Assembly: GCA_003693505.1 (NCBI GenBank)
Contig: QUZD01000022.1
Coordinates: 62,001 to 126,000, forward strand
Direction: 5' to 3'
Source of the DNA: Pseudonectria foliicola
Lineage: Eukaryota > Ascomycota > Sordariomycetes > Hypocreales > Nectriaceae
Length of the DNA: 64,000 nucleotides
Part shown: one piece after another, positions 11,140 through 22,819 of the stretch
How the letters are laid out: the number at the start of each line of letters is the position of its first letter
Numbering within the stretch: the first letter of the stretch is position 1
Made by a program: the position numbers and the translations under genes
The notes under the pieces: generated by a model
What the model was told of the DNA's origin: nothing
The model's database searches: none
The model's input: the letters and a program-made list of their open reading frames with translations, nothing else

Positions 11140-13168
11140 ATGCTGCAGTCCCCTCGTCCAGACCATATCCACGGACCTCAGCTTGGCTCTGCCCGGCGAA
11201 AACCAAGACTCCCGGACTGGAATGCCTTCTACAAGAATGGGCTGCCGCACGAAATCATCGTGATTGAGGATACGCCAGAGCCAGCTGCCAACCAACCCAA
11301 TGACGCGCAACCGCACACGGGTCCTCCCGCGGGCCCTCCAACGATAGCAAAGATTGGAACAGTGAGGATCATCGAATCGGCGAGGAAGCGCAAGTTTGAG
11401 GAAGATGTTGCTCTGCAACCCGGGGAGAAGCCAACATCAACCGCTCAACCTCAAGGCACCGCTCCGAACGTTGCACCAATCAACGGTAGATTGCCGGTAG
11501 ATGTGGCCAATCCGCACTCAAATCAAAGCAGAAAGAGAACACGCAGTCAACTAGCCACTGGAGCGCACGCCAAGCCAGAAGAATATCTGTCAACCGTCGC
11601 GAGTATTGATTATCGTGGCCTATCCGGACCCATACGCAAGGCGAAAGACGTGGCTGTCAGATTGGGAAAGGCTGTTAGTGCAACAATCGAGCAGGGAAAT
11701 TGGAGCGCAACGCTTACACATGGCAGGACATTAAAATCGATAAGAAGAAGCTCGACGATGATGACGGCCATTACGTTGTGACCCCCGGTACAGGTCTCAC
11801 CAGTCAATGTCAGTCACCTTTGGATCTCTTATTACCATGCGCTAACCGGCCTCAAGACCAAGTGCGAAAGCTTTTAGGTCAGGGAACATTTGGAAAAGTC
11901 GTTCAGGCCGTTGATTGCCAGAAGAACGAGATGGTTGCAGTCAAAGTCATCCGATCTGTACAAAAGTATCGAGACGCAGCCAAGATCGAGCTGCGCGTCC
12001 TGCAGACTCTGCGGCAAAACGACCCCGACAACAAGTACAGATGCATACATTTGCGCGACTGCTTCGACTTCTACGGGCACATCTGCATCGTCACAGACTT
12101 ACTTGGCTCAAGTCTCTTCGACTTCCTTAGGGACAATCGCTTCGTGCCCTTTCCCAACAGCCACATCCAAAGTTTTGCAAAACAACTTTTAACCAGCGTT
12201 GCATGTAAGATTGAAAAAGCTTTGTATTCTTTCCCCTCCTGACCGTCTTGTCCAGTTCTCCATGATTTAGGGTTAATTCACACCGACCTAAAACCGGAAA
12301 ACATCCTACTTCGCGAAACAGATTACCAAATGTTTACCTACAACCGCAACATCCCCTCGACCCGAACCTCAACTCCCCGGTATGCGAAGCAACGTAAAGT
12401 GCTATTAAACTCGGAAATCAGGCTCATTGACTTTGGGTCTGCAACCTTTCAAGAAGAGTACCACTCTTCCGTGGTCTCAACACGCCACTATAGAGCCCCC
12501 GAAATTATTCTCGGCATCGGGTGGTCTTTCCCTTGCGATATCTGGAGTATCGGTTGCATTCTTATCGAGTTTTACACCGGCGAAGCCCTCTTTCAGACCC
12601 ATGACAATCTCGAACATTTGGCAATGATGGAAGCAGCGTGCGGCTACAGGATTGATCCTGACCTCGTCCGTGAGGCCAACAGAAAGTCTCCAAGAGGCAG
12701 TGGTGCTAGCAGGTAGGCATCCATCCAGTCTATACTTGAGTGGCGGCCAACGTTTGATGTTGGGACTGGCTTTTGTTCGGTAGACTGATATGGGGACAGT
12801 TACTTCAAACGTCTCAAACTCGAGTATCCAACAGCTGATACGTGCCGAAACTCGAGAAAGTTTGTTAAAAGTATGAAACAGCTCCATGTAAGTATCTGAT
12901 TATGCGACACCATGTGCTCTGCAAGTGGCTCATGGCAACTTAGGACATAATCCCTTCCAACACTGGCTTCTTGCGGAACTTTTACGACTTGCTTCAAAAG
13001 ATGTTCATATACGACCCTGCCCGTCGTATAACTGCAAAGCAAGCATTGGCACATCCATGGTTCCAGGATCCAGTACGCGACGACGGCACAGAGGCCCCAA
13101 AGGTCGCGGAGAAAAAGGCTCGGTTACGTCAGGACGACTCGGGTTCACAGAGCTTGTCAGAGAAGTGA
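11140..13168 (+). CDS. LAMMER/CLK-family dual-specificity protein kinase (Kns1/LkhA-like)
   Basis: Six exons, 11140-11673, 11727-11808, 11857-12204, 12256-12712, 12800-12887 and 12944-13168, giving 577 residues. The kinase domain starts at HYVVTPGTGL, with the glycine loop LLGQGTFGKVV, Lys235 in VAVKVI, catalytic HTDLKPEN with Asp332, the DFG motif at Asp380 in LIDFGSATF, and SSVVSTRHYRAPEIILG. The family signature EHLAMMER appears as EHLAMMEA at residues 441-448. The C-lobe ends with YFKRLKLEYP and ITAKQALAHPWF. LAMMER kinases phosphorylate SR splicing factors and, in fungi, affect growth and conidiation. The N-terminal 200 residues are disordered and basic. Intron 1 (53 nt, GTTAGT donor, TGGCAG acceptor) is needed to move from the N-terminal frame into the kinase frame. 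The start is the first ATG of the long N-terminal frame; a further upstream exon cannot be excluded. Confidence 0.88.
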
Positions 13169-13851
13169 TTGATCTCCAACTTGGTCTTCTTTCTCGCCAT
13201 CTTGGTCGGTGTTGTTGCACCACGTGCAATGTCGACCCTGGGTCGATGTTTCTTTGTATTGGAAAGGGAAACCATAAGCGATATCCATGATAAAGGCGTT
13301 CAGGCTGGTTTTGGAGGAAAGGTTAGACATGCTTTTTTCTCACCTATGGGACGATTTGATGAATTGGAGCAATAAGCGGTTACAAATCGTTGAGCGAGGC
13401 GCTTATGCCCCTGTCTAGGTGATAGATGGCATGGGAGTAATCACAAGCTACCAATCGAGATCTCACAGGCCTCTCTCAGAGATGCACTTGGTTTGGATCA
13501 ATAGCTGTATATTTATCAACTAACGTCAAACTTTGTTGACTGTTTGCTTTGTTGTTGTGGTTTTGATATTCATTGCACCAACTGAATATGTCTCCTCAGC
13601 AGCAAAAATGGGAGATGTTAAGTACCTGGTTTTGTCTATACGAACAGTATGGTCTCCACACAGCGAGCACTAATCTGTTTGTTCCACCGAAGCGCTGGGT
13701 TGTTGCCTTTTGAATGTCTGAGCTATTGCTAGGTTGTAGTGATCGGGACCGCCATTCTTGAGCTTGACGAGACCAGAATTTCAAATCAGACATGATCGTT
13801 GGCAGAGCCCGTAGCACCCCACCAATCGATATTGTTGTTCCCTTCGAACCT
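13169..13851. other. Intergenic, 3' side of the LAMMER kinase gene
   Basis: Likely contains the kinase 3' UTR and terminator. No coding region, RNA gene or element recognised. Confidence 0.4.
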
Positions 13852-14093
13852 TTACGACAGCCGCCCCAAGGCCTTCTCAGCCGTATCGCAGTAGTTAATG
13901 GCGAGGAGGACCTCGTCCCTGATGAAGAAACACGTCGTGATAGACCGAACCTCAGCATTTCCTCGTCGTACAGACTCTGGCCGCCCTCTGTCCAGCCAGT
14001 CATCACGAGCCGCTCAAATAGGCCCTGGTAACTTGCTGCTGATATTTCCAGAGACTTTGGTCCTTTGATATAGACTTGATAGTATTTCGTGGT
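13852..14093 (-). pseudogene. Possible relic of an unidentified gene, one frameshift
   Basis: Two neighbouring minus-strand frames read like one protein if a single base is missing near 13945. The first (from 14093) contains IKGPKSLEISAASYQGLFERL and then MTGWTEGGQSLYDEE. The second contains SITTCFFIRDEVLLAINY and ends at a TAA at 13852-13854. No start codon with good context and no upstream exon were found: an in-frame TAA lies just upstream, and the flanking minus strand to 15 kb has no further long frame. I do not recognise the family. The assignment rests only on protein-like composition across the two frames, so it is tentative. Confidence 0.3.
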
Positions 14094-17000
14094 TTAAATT
14101 AGCATCCCGTTAGTTGTACAATGCTCCTATGTTTTCCAGTGCTAATCAACGGTATGTTGTTTGATTTGTCGTTTGTTCAACACGACATGGCAGCCAGCCG
14201 TACAAGGTATTCAAGCAAGTTTAATATGTATTGACCCGGAATGCGCATTTGAGGATAACATTGTTGAATATGTATTTACGGTATAGAGAAGTAATTATGG
14301 AATGCGGATACTGAAAAGTCGTCGGATGGTTGCAAAAGCTCACGCGGCTGACTTACCCTGCACGCACCGGACTGCCAGTCTTGACGCATCCAAATTGGCG
14401 TATGGCGCCGACCTGCCCAACGATAATCAGAGAACGAAGATATATGGACATCGTATTGGCATATTGCAGGTTACTTCTTTGGAGATGACACAGCGCAAAA
14501 CCCACATCCTAGTGTTGCGAGGCGGCACATTGCGTTCATTATGACAGGTCTGCGTACCACTTGACTACGTGAGTGATTATGGCGGGCATGATCATCTTCC
14601 TGGCTATACATGCTTTTTCTTGGGCCAGCCGTATCAATTGGCGAGTTCAACAGTTTGCTACCTAGAGCAAACCCTCATTCAGAACACCACGAGTCCAAGC
14701 CTACATGGTCGCTTCCGGGGATACGGTTCCCAACGGAAAGCCATCACCTCCATCTGCGTGGCAATCCATGACCTCGTGGATGAAGCCACGAGCGAGGAGA
14801 GACCTTGTTTGGGGAGTCGAGGGCCTCATCGAGATTGTTGCACGAGGCAGAACGCCTCCAAGACATCAGAGGCCCAGGGAGGAAATCACAGACATCACGC
14901 TGGACAACTGGGACCTTGGCTGCAGACTCTCATGCAAGGGAAAGCGGTGCCCATATGAACATCGGAAACCAATAACGTTCAAGCAGGACAATGGACATTG
15001 GTGACCTGAAGGTATGTGATGTGATGGACTGGCGCTGCGGCATCGCGTCTAAGCGAGATCACAGACGCGCACAGAAAGAAACATAAGTTCGATTGAACAA
15101 AGAAGGTGACATGTCACAGACGCACCGGCTCGTCAGGTTCCGACAAGCAGAATCGGTGCCGATCTGTATAAGCATCCGCTTGGGTCAATCTGTTTGGTTT
15201 CCTGGTGGCTGTCTGTCCGGTGCCATGGTAGGATAGAGGGCTTGCGCCATCGCCGTCATGGAGACAATGGCTTGTTGAATAACCATGTACCCGAGCGCAA
15301 GAATGACAAGGGGGGGAGGGGGGGGCGAAGAGCCTCAGTCGTCTAAGCAAGTCATTCACGTTGACCGAGGTTTTCAAGCTGTGAAGAATTGACATCAGGT
15401 TACGCAAGGAGAGAGAGAGTGCTGGCGTGGACATGAGACACAATGGCTCTTTCTGGCGTGCTGCTGAGAGAGGATTCGATAGGTGAGAGAGAGGTCGATG
15501 AGCTAGATGCTCGGAGTTTAACTCCGAATATGCAGATGCAGGCGCCATAGGCGGGCGGGAAGCAGAGATCCAAGACAATCCGCTCGGATGTCTTAGAATC
15601 CCGGTCAACAGCTCTCGTACTTTGAGATCGCCGGAGTGCTTTGGCCTGTTGGCTCCCGTTTGTAAGTGTGTCTGAGGTTATGAAGGGATGATAACATTGG
15701 ACATGCTTACAACATACAGACTCTGGATTACCGATCAGATCAGCCAAATAGGTATACAATTCGGTTGCGGTGAGAAAGCGGAGACAGAGCGCGGACCAAT
15801 GGTCGGCGATTGGAATCGACCATGCAATGGCTTCCTTCACCTTCAGGTCAGGTCCTCTGTGGGAAGTCCCCCTTGTTCAGCATCTGAGCTTGGCTGGTTC
15901 GAGCCCCTTGGCCCGAGCCTTACGTTGAAGACTGGGGTCGTGAACGGCATCAAGAGGCAGAGCGGATCGACGGACGAGTAGCAAATGGATACCTTGTCGT
16001 AGTTCAGCCTGGGTACAAGGCAAGGGGAACTGGACGACAAGGGGGGGTGGGGGAAACAAGGGAGACGCACCAGGGGTTGACATCCAGGTCCAGATGCCGA
16101 GAGAGTGAGTGACCAGAGATGTTGGCAGAGGGCGCTAGCACCGTCATGTGCTGCACCAGAAGCAAGTGGTTAAGAATGTTGGAGTGACTGGCAAGATGAA
16201 CGCAGGTTGTTGGCTGTAAGGTGAGACCTCGGGCGGCTTTAGCGTCCCCAGGGCCTGGGGAGGGATCTCTCATGCCTCTGTGGTTGCATAATATACATGC
16301 AGGCATCTAGATTGCATGCCGCTGATAGACCGTGCGTACATTCGTGGTCTATGCGTCCCTTTGCCTGCTTGAGAATGGGTTCAGCGTGTGCTTTGTTGTG
16401 TCCAATGTCAATGACCTAGGGTTCGCAGAGCCATTCGCCGGCTGTAGCGAGAACAGCCCATCACCCCGAGGAGTGCGAGTTACGTTCCAGAGCTGAAACA
16501 GCCAATGCTTCTTTCGACTGATGGGACACTAGAGAACGGGAGCGACAACGGCGAGGGCCAATGCAGCATCAACATGATACGCGGGCAACGACCGAGACAA
16601 GATGGGCAGCCCAGGGAACCACGGAACCAACCTGGATGTCACGGCTGTCCAAGTTCGTTGCCCCCCTTGATTGGGAATGCCGAGTGTCAGATGGTCGCCA
16701 TCCGACCAAACCATCCTCCAAGGAGCTCCTTTTTCTGGTCCGAGTCGCGATTGGAAAAGCAAAACCTGCGGGACAGAAACGCCATACGCCGATATAGCGC
16801 CATGTACGTAGCGCCAAGTGACATTGCCGGGATCGTCGCGCATCTGTTAGCCCAAGCGTCGGGTCGGACCTTTCGTTAGTGCTGGCTGAGAGGGAGTGAT
16901 CACGGTAGGGCAAACTACGGATACCAGTAGTAGTGCGTTCGTCTTGTCTAAACCGGAGTCATCTCAACTGGCGCTTGCGGTTGTATTGGTGATGATTGAA

Positions 17001-17498
17001 TGCGTTGGGCGGATAACTTGGCCTTTTACGACTTAGACGACTCCAGCCTGATGGTCGGATCATGTCCTGTCATTCTGGTGGCGTTGCTTATTTAATCTAC
17101 TTTCATTCTTCTTGTATTCTCGTAAGGCTCATCATCGGTGTAGTTGTGTAGGTCAGTAGGAGATGGAGTTCAATCGTCAGGGGACAAACGCCAAGCGTAC
17201 AGTTATTAGAAAGCCGGAAGCTTGTCTGCAGTGGTAGGAACTAGGCGACAGGGTGCTCCATGCCAAGGAGATGCGTTGTGGCAAGGTATTACGAAGTACG
17301 GAGTAGGAGATGAGGCGTTGGCTACCTTGGCTGCTTGGCCGTTGCTTGCCCAGTAAGCAGACTGCTGTGTAGGGTTGAGGCCGAGAGATCGTCATTATGT
17401 TGCCCCCACAACAGGCGGTCCATCAGGCAGAGATGCATCAGCCATCCGATTGATTGTCGCGGCCCTAGATACAGGGAATCCATAATGAGGCTCGATGG

Positions 17499-17601
17499 CA
17501 TTGCATGTATTGTATTGTATTGTATTACAATGTATTGTATTGCATCTTGATGTGTTGTGTTGTGTTGTGTTGTATTGCATTGCACTGCATTGCATTGCAA
17601 T
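17499..17601. repeat. Degenerate pentanucleotide array (TTGTA/TTGTG/TTGCA)
   Basis: About 100 bases built almost wholly from TTGTA, TTGTG and TTGCA units, in blocks of each type. It creates spurious long open frames of Thr/Gln/Asn- or Cys/Ile-rich sequence on both strands. Confidence 0.9.
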
Positions 17602-19278
17602 GTGTGTATCAGGTCCTGTGCGTTCCGTTCCATCGGCATGCCGAATGCCGTTGACGGATCGCTGGAGAGTCCATGTGTTGAGGCGAGCCGAGGGAGACAG
17701 ACATCCAGACATCCAGAAACCCAGAAGGCCAGGCCAATGCAGGTGATTTGGAAGAAAAAGCAAAGCAACGACGGGTGGCTTTCTGGCTGACCGTAACCAG
17801 TCTGTGCTACGGCAGACATGCCTCGGCACATGCCTACCTTGGAGTAAGCGGCCCGACGATGAAGAGGAAGAGGCACCCTTAGTACATGTTGGAGCTAGCT
17901 GACTGATGGATTAGTACAATACAGATGCGCATACCATACAATAATTGCGTACCTACAATATGTCGAGGAAGGCTGAGAGGATGCATGGAAAAGGAAAGGA
18001 AAACAACACCACCAGCAGACGACTCTCTGACCATCCATGATGGGGAAAGCCGGACGATTCCCTGCTGCCCCGCCGGATCAGCGAGTGGGATTATTCGCAG
18101 GTCCACTCCTTACCATCAAGGGCCTGTATGTACGTACAATACTCTGCACATGGAGTGTAATGTACACCACGACCAAGAGACGGCTGCGGTGAGAAGAGGT
18201 GAGGTACAGTAAAGGGACGGTGAGCTTTGGTGAATTTGTTTGGCCCAAAGGCGAGACTCGATTGTTGTCTCATGCTTTGTTCCCCCTCCCTCCCTTGTCT
18301 CTTTTGCTCATCTCCACCTACTCCCGCAAACACAATCCAGTGATGATCAGCATTTGGATGGCGACAGCGACGGTGACGGTGACGGTGATGGCAAATAGGC
18401 AATGGGCAATGGGCAATGCGAGCGGGCATCATGGTGGTGGAGCGCCCAACTAAGTTTGATTTTGAGATTGGAGAGAGCCTAGAGGTGGGGTCGGCCCGTC
18501 AACTCTAACTCGGAACACTTTGTTTCCGCCGTGATTGTCAAGATGCTTGCTGTTAGTTGGCTAGTTGGCTGGCTGGTTGGTCGGTCGGTTGGCGGTTGTG
18601 TGTTGGTACCTAAGTAATTGATTATCAGGTTGGCAGTTGGTTAGATTCCAGCTCTCCTTGCTTCTTCCTCGTCTGCCCTGCAGGGTGCGCCAGGTGCAGC
18701 AGTCTAAACTGTAGGCAGTCTAGCATCGATGCTAACGCTCCAAGTATGGAGAGTACTACAGCATCAGCGGAAGCTAGATGCTGAAGCTGATGGGCCGACC
18801 CAGTGATGCCATCGCTGTCGTTGCAACGTCAAGGGCCAAGTACACAAGTTACTACTGTGCAGTACTGCATTGGAGCCCCATTCTCCAACAGCGGACCAAT
18901 GCTGCTTAGCGCCCGCTTGCGAGGCTTTTCTTCCCTGTCTGGATTGCCGCATTAGCATTGGCATTAGCTGGCAGCTGTCAACCAGCAGCAGCATCATTGA
19001 TATCGTAAGCCCGGGAGTGAGAAGCCAGGGTCTGGGTCTGGTCACTGCCACTACCGACAGGGATGCCCGGCTTGATCCCGGGGGGTTTGCGATGCAAAGT
19101 TGAAGGGGACAACAAGGCCAACGGTGGGATCCATGTCTATCCAATGCCTATTCAGACCATACGCCCGCCCGCTGGCCCAAGACGAATAGCAGCAGCGTCC
19201 ACGGTGGTGGTGGTGGTGGCTATTGCTACCTTACCCAGCCGCGTTAGCCACTTCTTTGCCTCTACCCAGTAATTATGT

Positions 19279-19369
19279 GCATCCACGTCCACATCCACGT
19301 CCACATCCACATTTGCTCTCAAACATTGGCATTGACACTGGCATTGACATTGACATTGGCATTGACATT
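19279..19369. repeat. Two adjacent hexanucleotide arrays (CCACGT/CCACAT and ATTGGC/ATTGAC)
   Basis: Alternating CCACGT and CCACAT units at 19281-19312, followed by alternating ATTGGC and ATTGAC units at 19325-19369. The units differ by one base in an ordered way, as expected from higher-order slippage of a 12-base repeat. Confidence 0.9.
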
Positions 19370-20373
19370 CACACACACATTCATGCTCATCTCCCCTTGC
19401 CGCCGGATGCGAACCCCGGGTCCAGCCAACGACCAACGTCTCCGATCCGTCCCCCGTCACCTTAGCTCCCCATGCGAACCGTACCCTGCCAAAGACCATT
19501 TCTTCCATTCCCTCTTCTCCCTCTCACTCCGTCAACGTGACTGTGACTGTGATTGTGACCCTGATCCTGATCGTACTCGTGGCCGCGACTACAACTACCT
19601 GTCCATAGCCGGCTGCCACTTGAATTCCCACTGCTGCTATGTACTCTTCTTGCCTTGCTTTGCCTTCTCTTTGCCCCCTCTAGTTTGCCTTGTTAGCTTG
19701 TCCTATCACGTTCATTAATCCGGGAGTCCCCTCATGCTGTCCTTGCTCATACAACACCACCCGACACTCGTTTCAAACTCGGTTCCCATCGTCGCCAATA
19801 CAATCCTCCTTTTCTTCACCATCTCCCTGCCATCCACCTGCCATCCACCTGCCGTCCCTCCATTCCATCGACTAGCAAGCCTCCGCCTCTCCTCCTAGCC
19901 CTCCCGTCACCGACGAATCTCAGACACTCACCACTAGGCGCCCGCCGGTCCGCTTTACTGTCTCGCACCCGTGTCAGACACCCTCGCGGTCCCTTCCTCT
20001 CTCTCCCTCGGAACGGCAGACATCGAAGCTTACCGAGTTCCCTGTGTCTTGAAAGGCTGAGCCTATCCCATCCCAGCATCGTCTTGTCAAAAAGGGAACT
20101 CGTCTCGTAGACATCACCCCACGCACTTGCACGATCTGTCCTTGTCTGTCCTTTAGTCAGTCCTTGTCAGTCCTTGTCGGTCCTTGTCACGGTCACCTGC
20201 CACGAGACGGACCAGGTTCAGGTTTCGACTTGCTGGAGCCCAGCCAACTTGTCATTTCCAATCCTGTGCCCTTGAGGAACGGGCTTTTCCTACTACTGCA
20301 TGGACCCGTCGATTGACTGACGCCTCGTTCCATTTCCTCCCTCTGCCAGTTTTTTCATTGATCGACCATACAA

Positions 20374-20392
20374 TCACACACACACACACACA

Positions 20393-20428
<36 letters not shown>

Positions 20429-20482
20429 GTCTCTCTCTTTCTCTCTCATTCCTCCTCTCTATCTCACACATACACACACACA
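20374..20482. repeat. CA and CT microsatellite block upstream of the RING-IBR-RING gene
   Basis: A (CA)n run passes directly into a long (CT)n run with occasional GT interruptions, then a second short (CA)n run. It lies 70-180 bases upstream of the RBR start codon, so it probably falls in the transcribed leader or core promoter. Confidence 0.95.
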
Positions 20483-20550
20483 ACGTTCCCGCCTACTCGC
20501 CTGTATATCACGCAGTCGCCCAGACGCATCGTCGCAGAACAAACTAACGC

Positions 20551-22819
20551 ATGCCGGGAACGCTACTTCGCCCGAGCCCGACAGCTCCCACTCCCGATCG
20601 CGCCGTCGCCAGAATGCCCGCCGCCAGCAGCGCCACATCCAACGGCGCCGTTGGTGCCACCAGCTCCAGACTAACAACTGCCGCCGCCCTACCGACGATG
20701 CCAGCCTTGCCCGCTTTGCCTGTCCCCGAGCTTGACGATGCCAAGTACTTTGCCCTTGTGCTCCAGCTCGCCAGCGATCGCACTGAATCCGACCTTGACG
20801 GGGATCTCATCGCCAAAGCAAACGCCGCCGGCATCTCCGTCGCCGCGCCCAGCGATAAGCGCTTCACCTCGAGTGTAGAGTCGGCTTCGACCGTTGCCAC
20901 TTGCAATGCGCGCACCTTTTCCATGCTCTCGGGCGAGTCTGCCAGCACCTCACTCACCACCCACTCATCTGTCTTTGGACCCAATGCCCCCACATCTCCA
21001 GGCGCCGACATGGCCTCTATGCGCGAGTCCAAGGACCTGGGCTTCAGCCAGTATGAGCGCTACTTGTCCATCCTTGACCCTCATTACAGCCACAAGTCTT
21101 TCAAGGAGCCGTCTCAGTCTGATGCCAGGTCAACCGTCGCCCCAAGCGTCTTGAGCGGCAAGACGAAGAGGACCTTGTTCAATATGAAGTCGGGACTCAA
21201 AGATCGGATTCGATGGAGGAAGAAGGCATCCCGGCCCCTCGAAATCATCAGGTTCGCGATGCCCTCCCATGCTTGTCCCCACCCTCTACACTATAAGCTG
21301 ACAACGATGACACAGTTCTTGCATCGTCTGCCACAAGAATTTCAAGGAAACGAATTCACTCCACAACCTTCCGTGCGGCCACACACACTGCGCTGGTTGT
21401 CTCAAGTCCGTTGTTACGCAGGCCATCGCCGATGAATCCAACATGCCCCCTCGATGCTGCGCGCAGCCGATACCAGGCACCATCATCAAGTCGGTACTCG
21501 ACCGCGACGCACAACATGAATTCGTCAAGGCCGTAGTTCTGTACAGCACTCCCTGGCAGACCAGAATGTTCTGTCCAACCAAGTCGTGCGGCGAGTTTAT
21601 TCCGCCTTGTCGTAAGCTCGACATCAGATACCCCTCCAATGTGACCTGTCGCAGGTGCAACACTCGTGTATGCGTCATGTGCAAGCGGCTTGCGCATCCC
21701 ACTGGCAAGGATTGTCCCGAGGACTGGGAGCTTAGTGAGCTGCTCAGGTCCGGCAACAGAACTGGACTGAAGAGATGCTACAAGTGCCGAAATCTGGCTG
21801 AGCTGGTTGAAGGAGAGTCGAAGGTGACGTGTAGCTGCAAGGCCCAGTTTTGCTACCTTTGTGGGGGTATCTGGGACACAATCAGCGGATGTCCCAATAA
21901 GTGTAGCCACGAAGAGGAGCTCGAACGAAGGAACAAACACGAAGAGGCGCAACTGGTCGAGTATGAAGCCGAGAGGGCATCCCAGGAGGCGGCTGCGGCC
22001 GCAGCTACAGCTGAGCGGCTCGAAGCAGAATCTCGAACTGGACGCCATGCCGATTTCAAGAGCCTTTCACAGACGCATTTGAAGGAGATGCAAAGATTTC
22101 AGGAATTCGCAGCTAATGCCAAGTCGATGCTACGAGCTCGCCACGTCAACCAAAAGCAGGCGCTTGTCGAAAAGCAAGCCCAGCAGGAGGAGAAGATGAA
22201 GGAGAAGCATACGAGAACAGCTTTGCAATTTGAGGACCGACAGGTTGCGGCTGAGATGGACTTGAGGGCTACGCTACAACAGAGCGAGAGGAGCTTTCAG
22301 ATTCGCCTCAAGCATATGGAGGCCTACTGCGATGGCCTTGGACATGGTTCCGATGGGGAAGCCGGGTCAAAGGGACACCGAGTTGTGACGGAGCGCGACT
22401 TGCGCGAGCTCGACCAGCAGTACAACTTGCGCGACGGCATGGAACAAATGCACCAGGCCAAGATCAACGTACTACGTGACCGGCAGGCCAGGCAGATGGA
22501 GGATCTCGTCGACCGGCAAGAGACGGAATATGAGAACTTCTTGGAGAACTCGCAAAAAGCTCTCGGAGACCAGGCCGGGCACTTTGCGCAAGAGTTGGAG
22601 ACACTGGCCTCTACGTTTGCAGCACGCCGGACAAGGCTGATGCGTCGATGGGAGCTGGCGGGAGAGATTCTCCGAAACAACCTGGAGGCGCAGGAGGGCG
22701 TCAAATATGCGGCGCTGCCATTGCCAGCATGGCCTGATGACGAAGCAGAGACGGATGGGTTGGTGACAGCACCTCGGCAGGACAATGAACGTGGAAACGA
22801 TGTCAAGACTCAATGGTGA
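20551..22819 (+). CDS. RING-IBR-RING (RBR) domain protein with C-terminal coiled coil
   Basis: Two exons, 20551-21251 and 21316-22819, 734 residues. The 64-nt intron rejoins the reading exactly at the first RING cysteines (SCIVCHKNF). RING1 continues with LPCGHTHCAGC and a CC pair. An IBR follows (MFCPTKSCGEFIPPC, then CRRCNTRVCVMCKRLAH). RING2 reads RCYKCRNLAELVEGESKVTC, then CSCKAQFCYLCG. In active RBR E3 ligases the residue nine positions after the second RING2 cysteine is the catalytic Cys that carries ubiquitin; here it is Glu401, although the zinc ligands remain. Residues from about 430 to 700 form a long Glu/Gln/Arg-rich coiled coil. The N-terminal 230 residues are disordered and Ala/Ser-rich. 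The protein may therefore be a non-catalytic scaffold or a RING1-only ligase; this is inference. A second in-frame ATG at 20611 is also possible as the start. Confidence 0.88.

Larger units (their letters stand above)
14094..20550. other. Long gene-poor stretch with simple repeats
   Basis: About 6.5 kb without a gene I can support. Open frames here are short, overlap on both strands, or are generated by repeats (for example around 17.5 kb and 19.3 kb). A 99-codon plus frame at 14705-15004 contains a Cys/Lys-rich end (CRLSCKGKRCPYEHRKP), but I cannot place it in a family. Imperfect GACGGT repeats lie at about 18361-18390, and TGTGAC-type repeats at about 19540-19560. The right end, about 19.6-20.55 kb, is pyrimidine-rich and probably the leader and promoter of the RING-IBR-RING gene. 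Confidence 0.5.

Noticed and set aside
15880..15915. GGTTCGAGCCCC resembling a tRNA T-arm
   Set aside because: No matching acceptor stem, D-arm or anticodon arm could be fitted upstream.
17322..17876. 184-codon and 144-codon minus frames near 17.5 kb
   Set aside because: Their cores are translations of the TTGTA/TTGTG/TTGCA array (Gln/Asn/Thr repeats).
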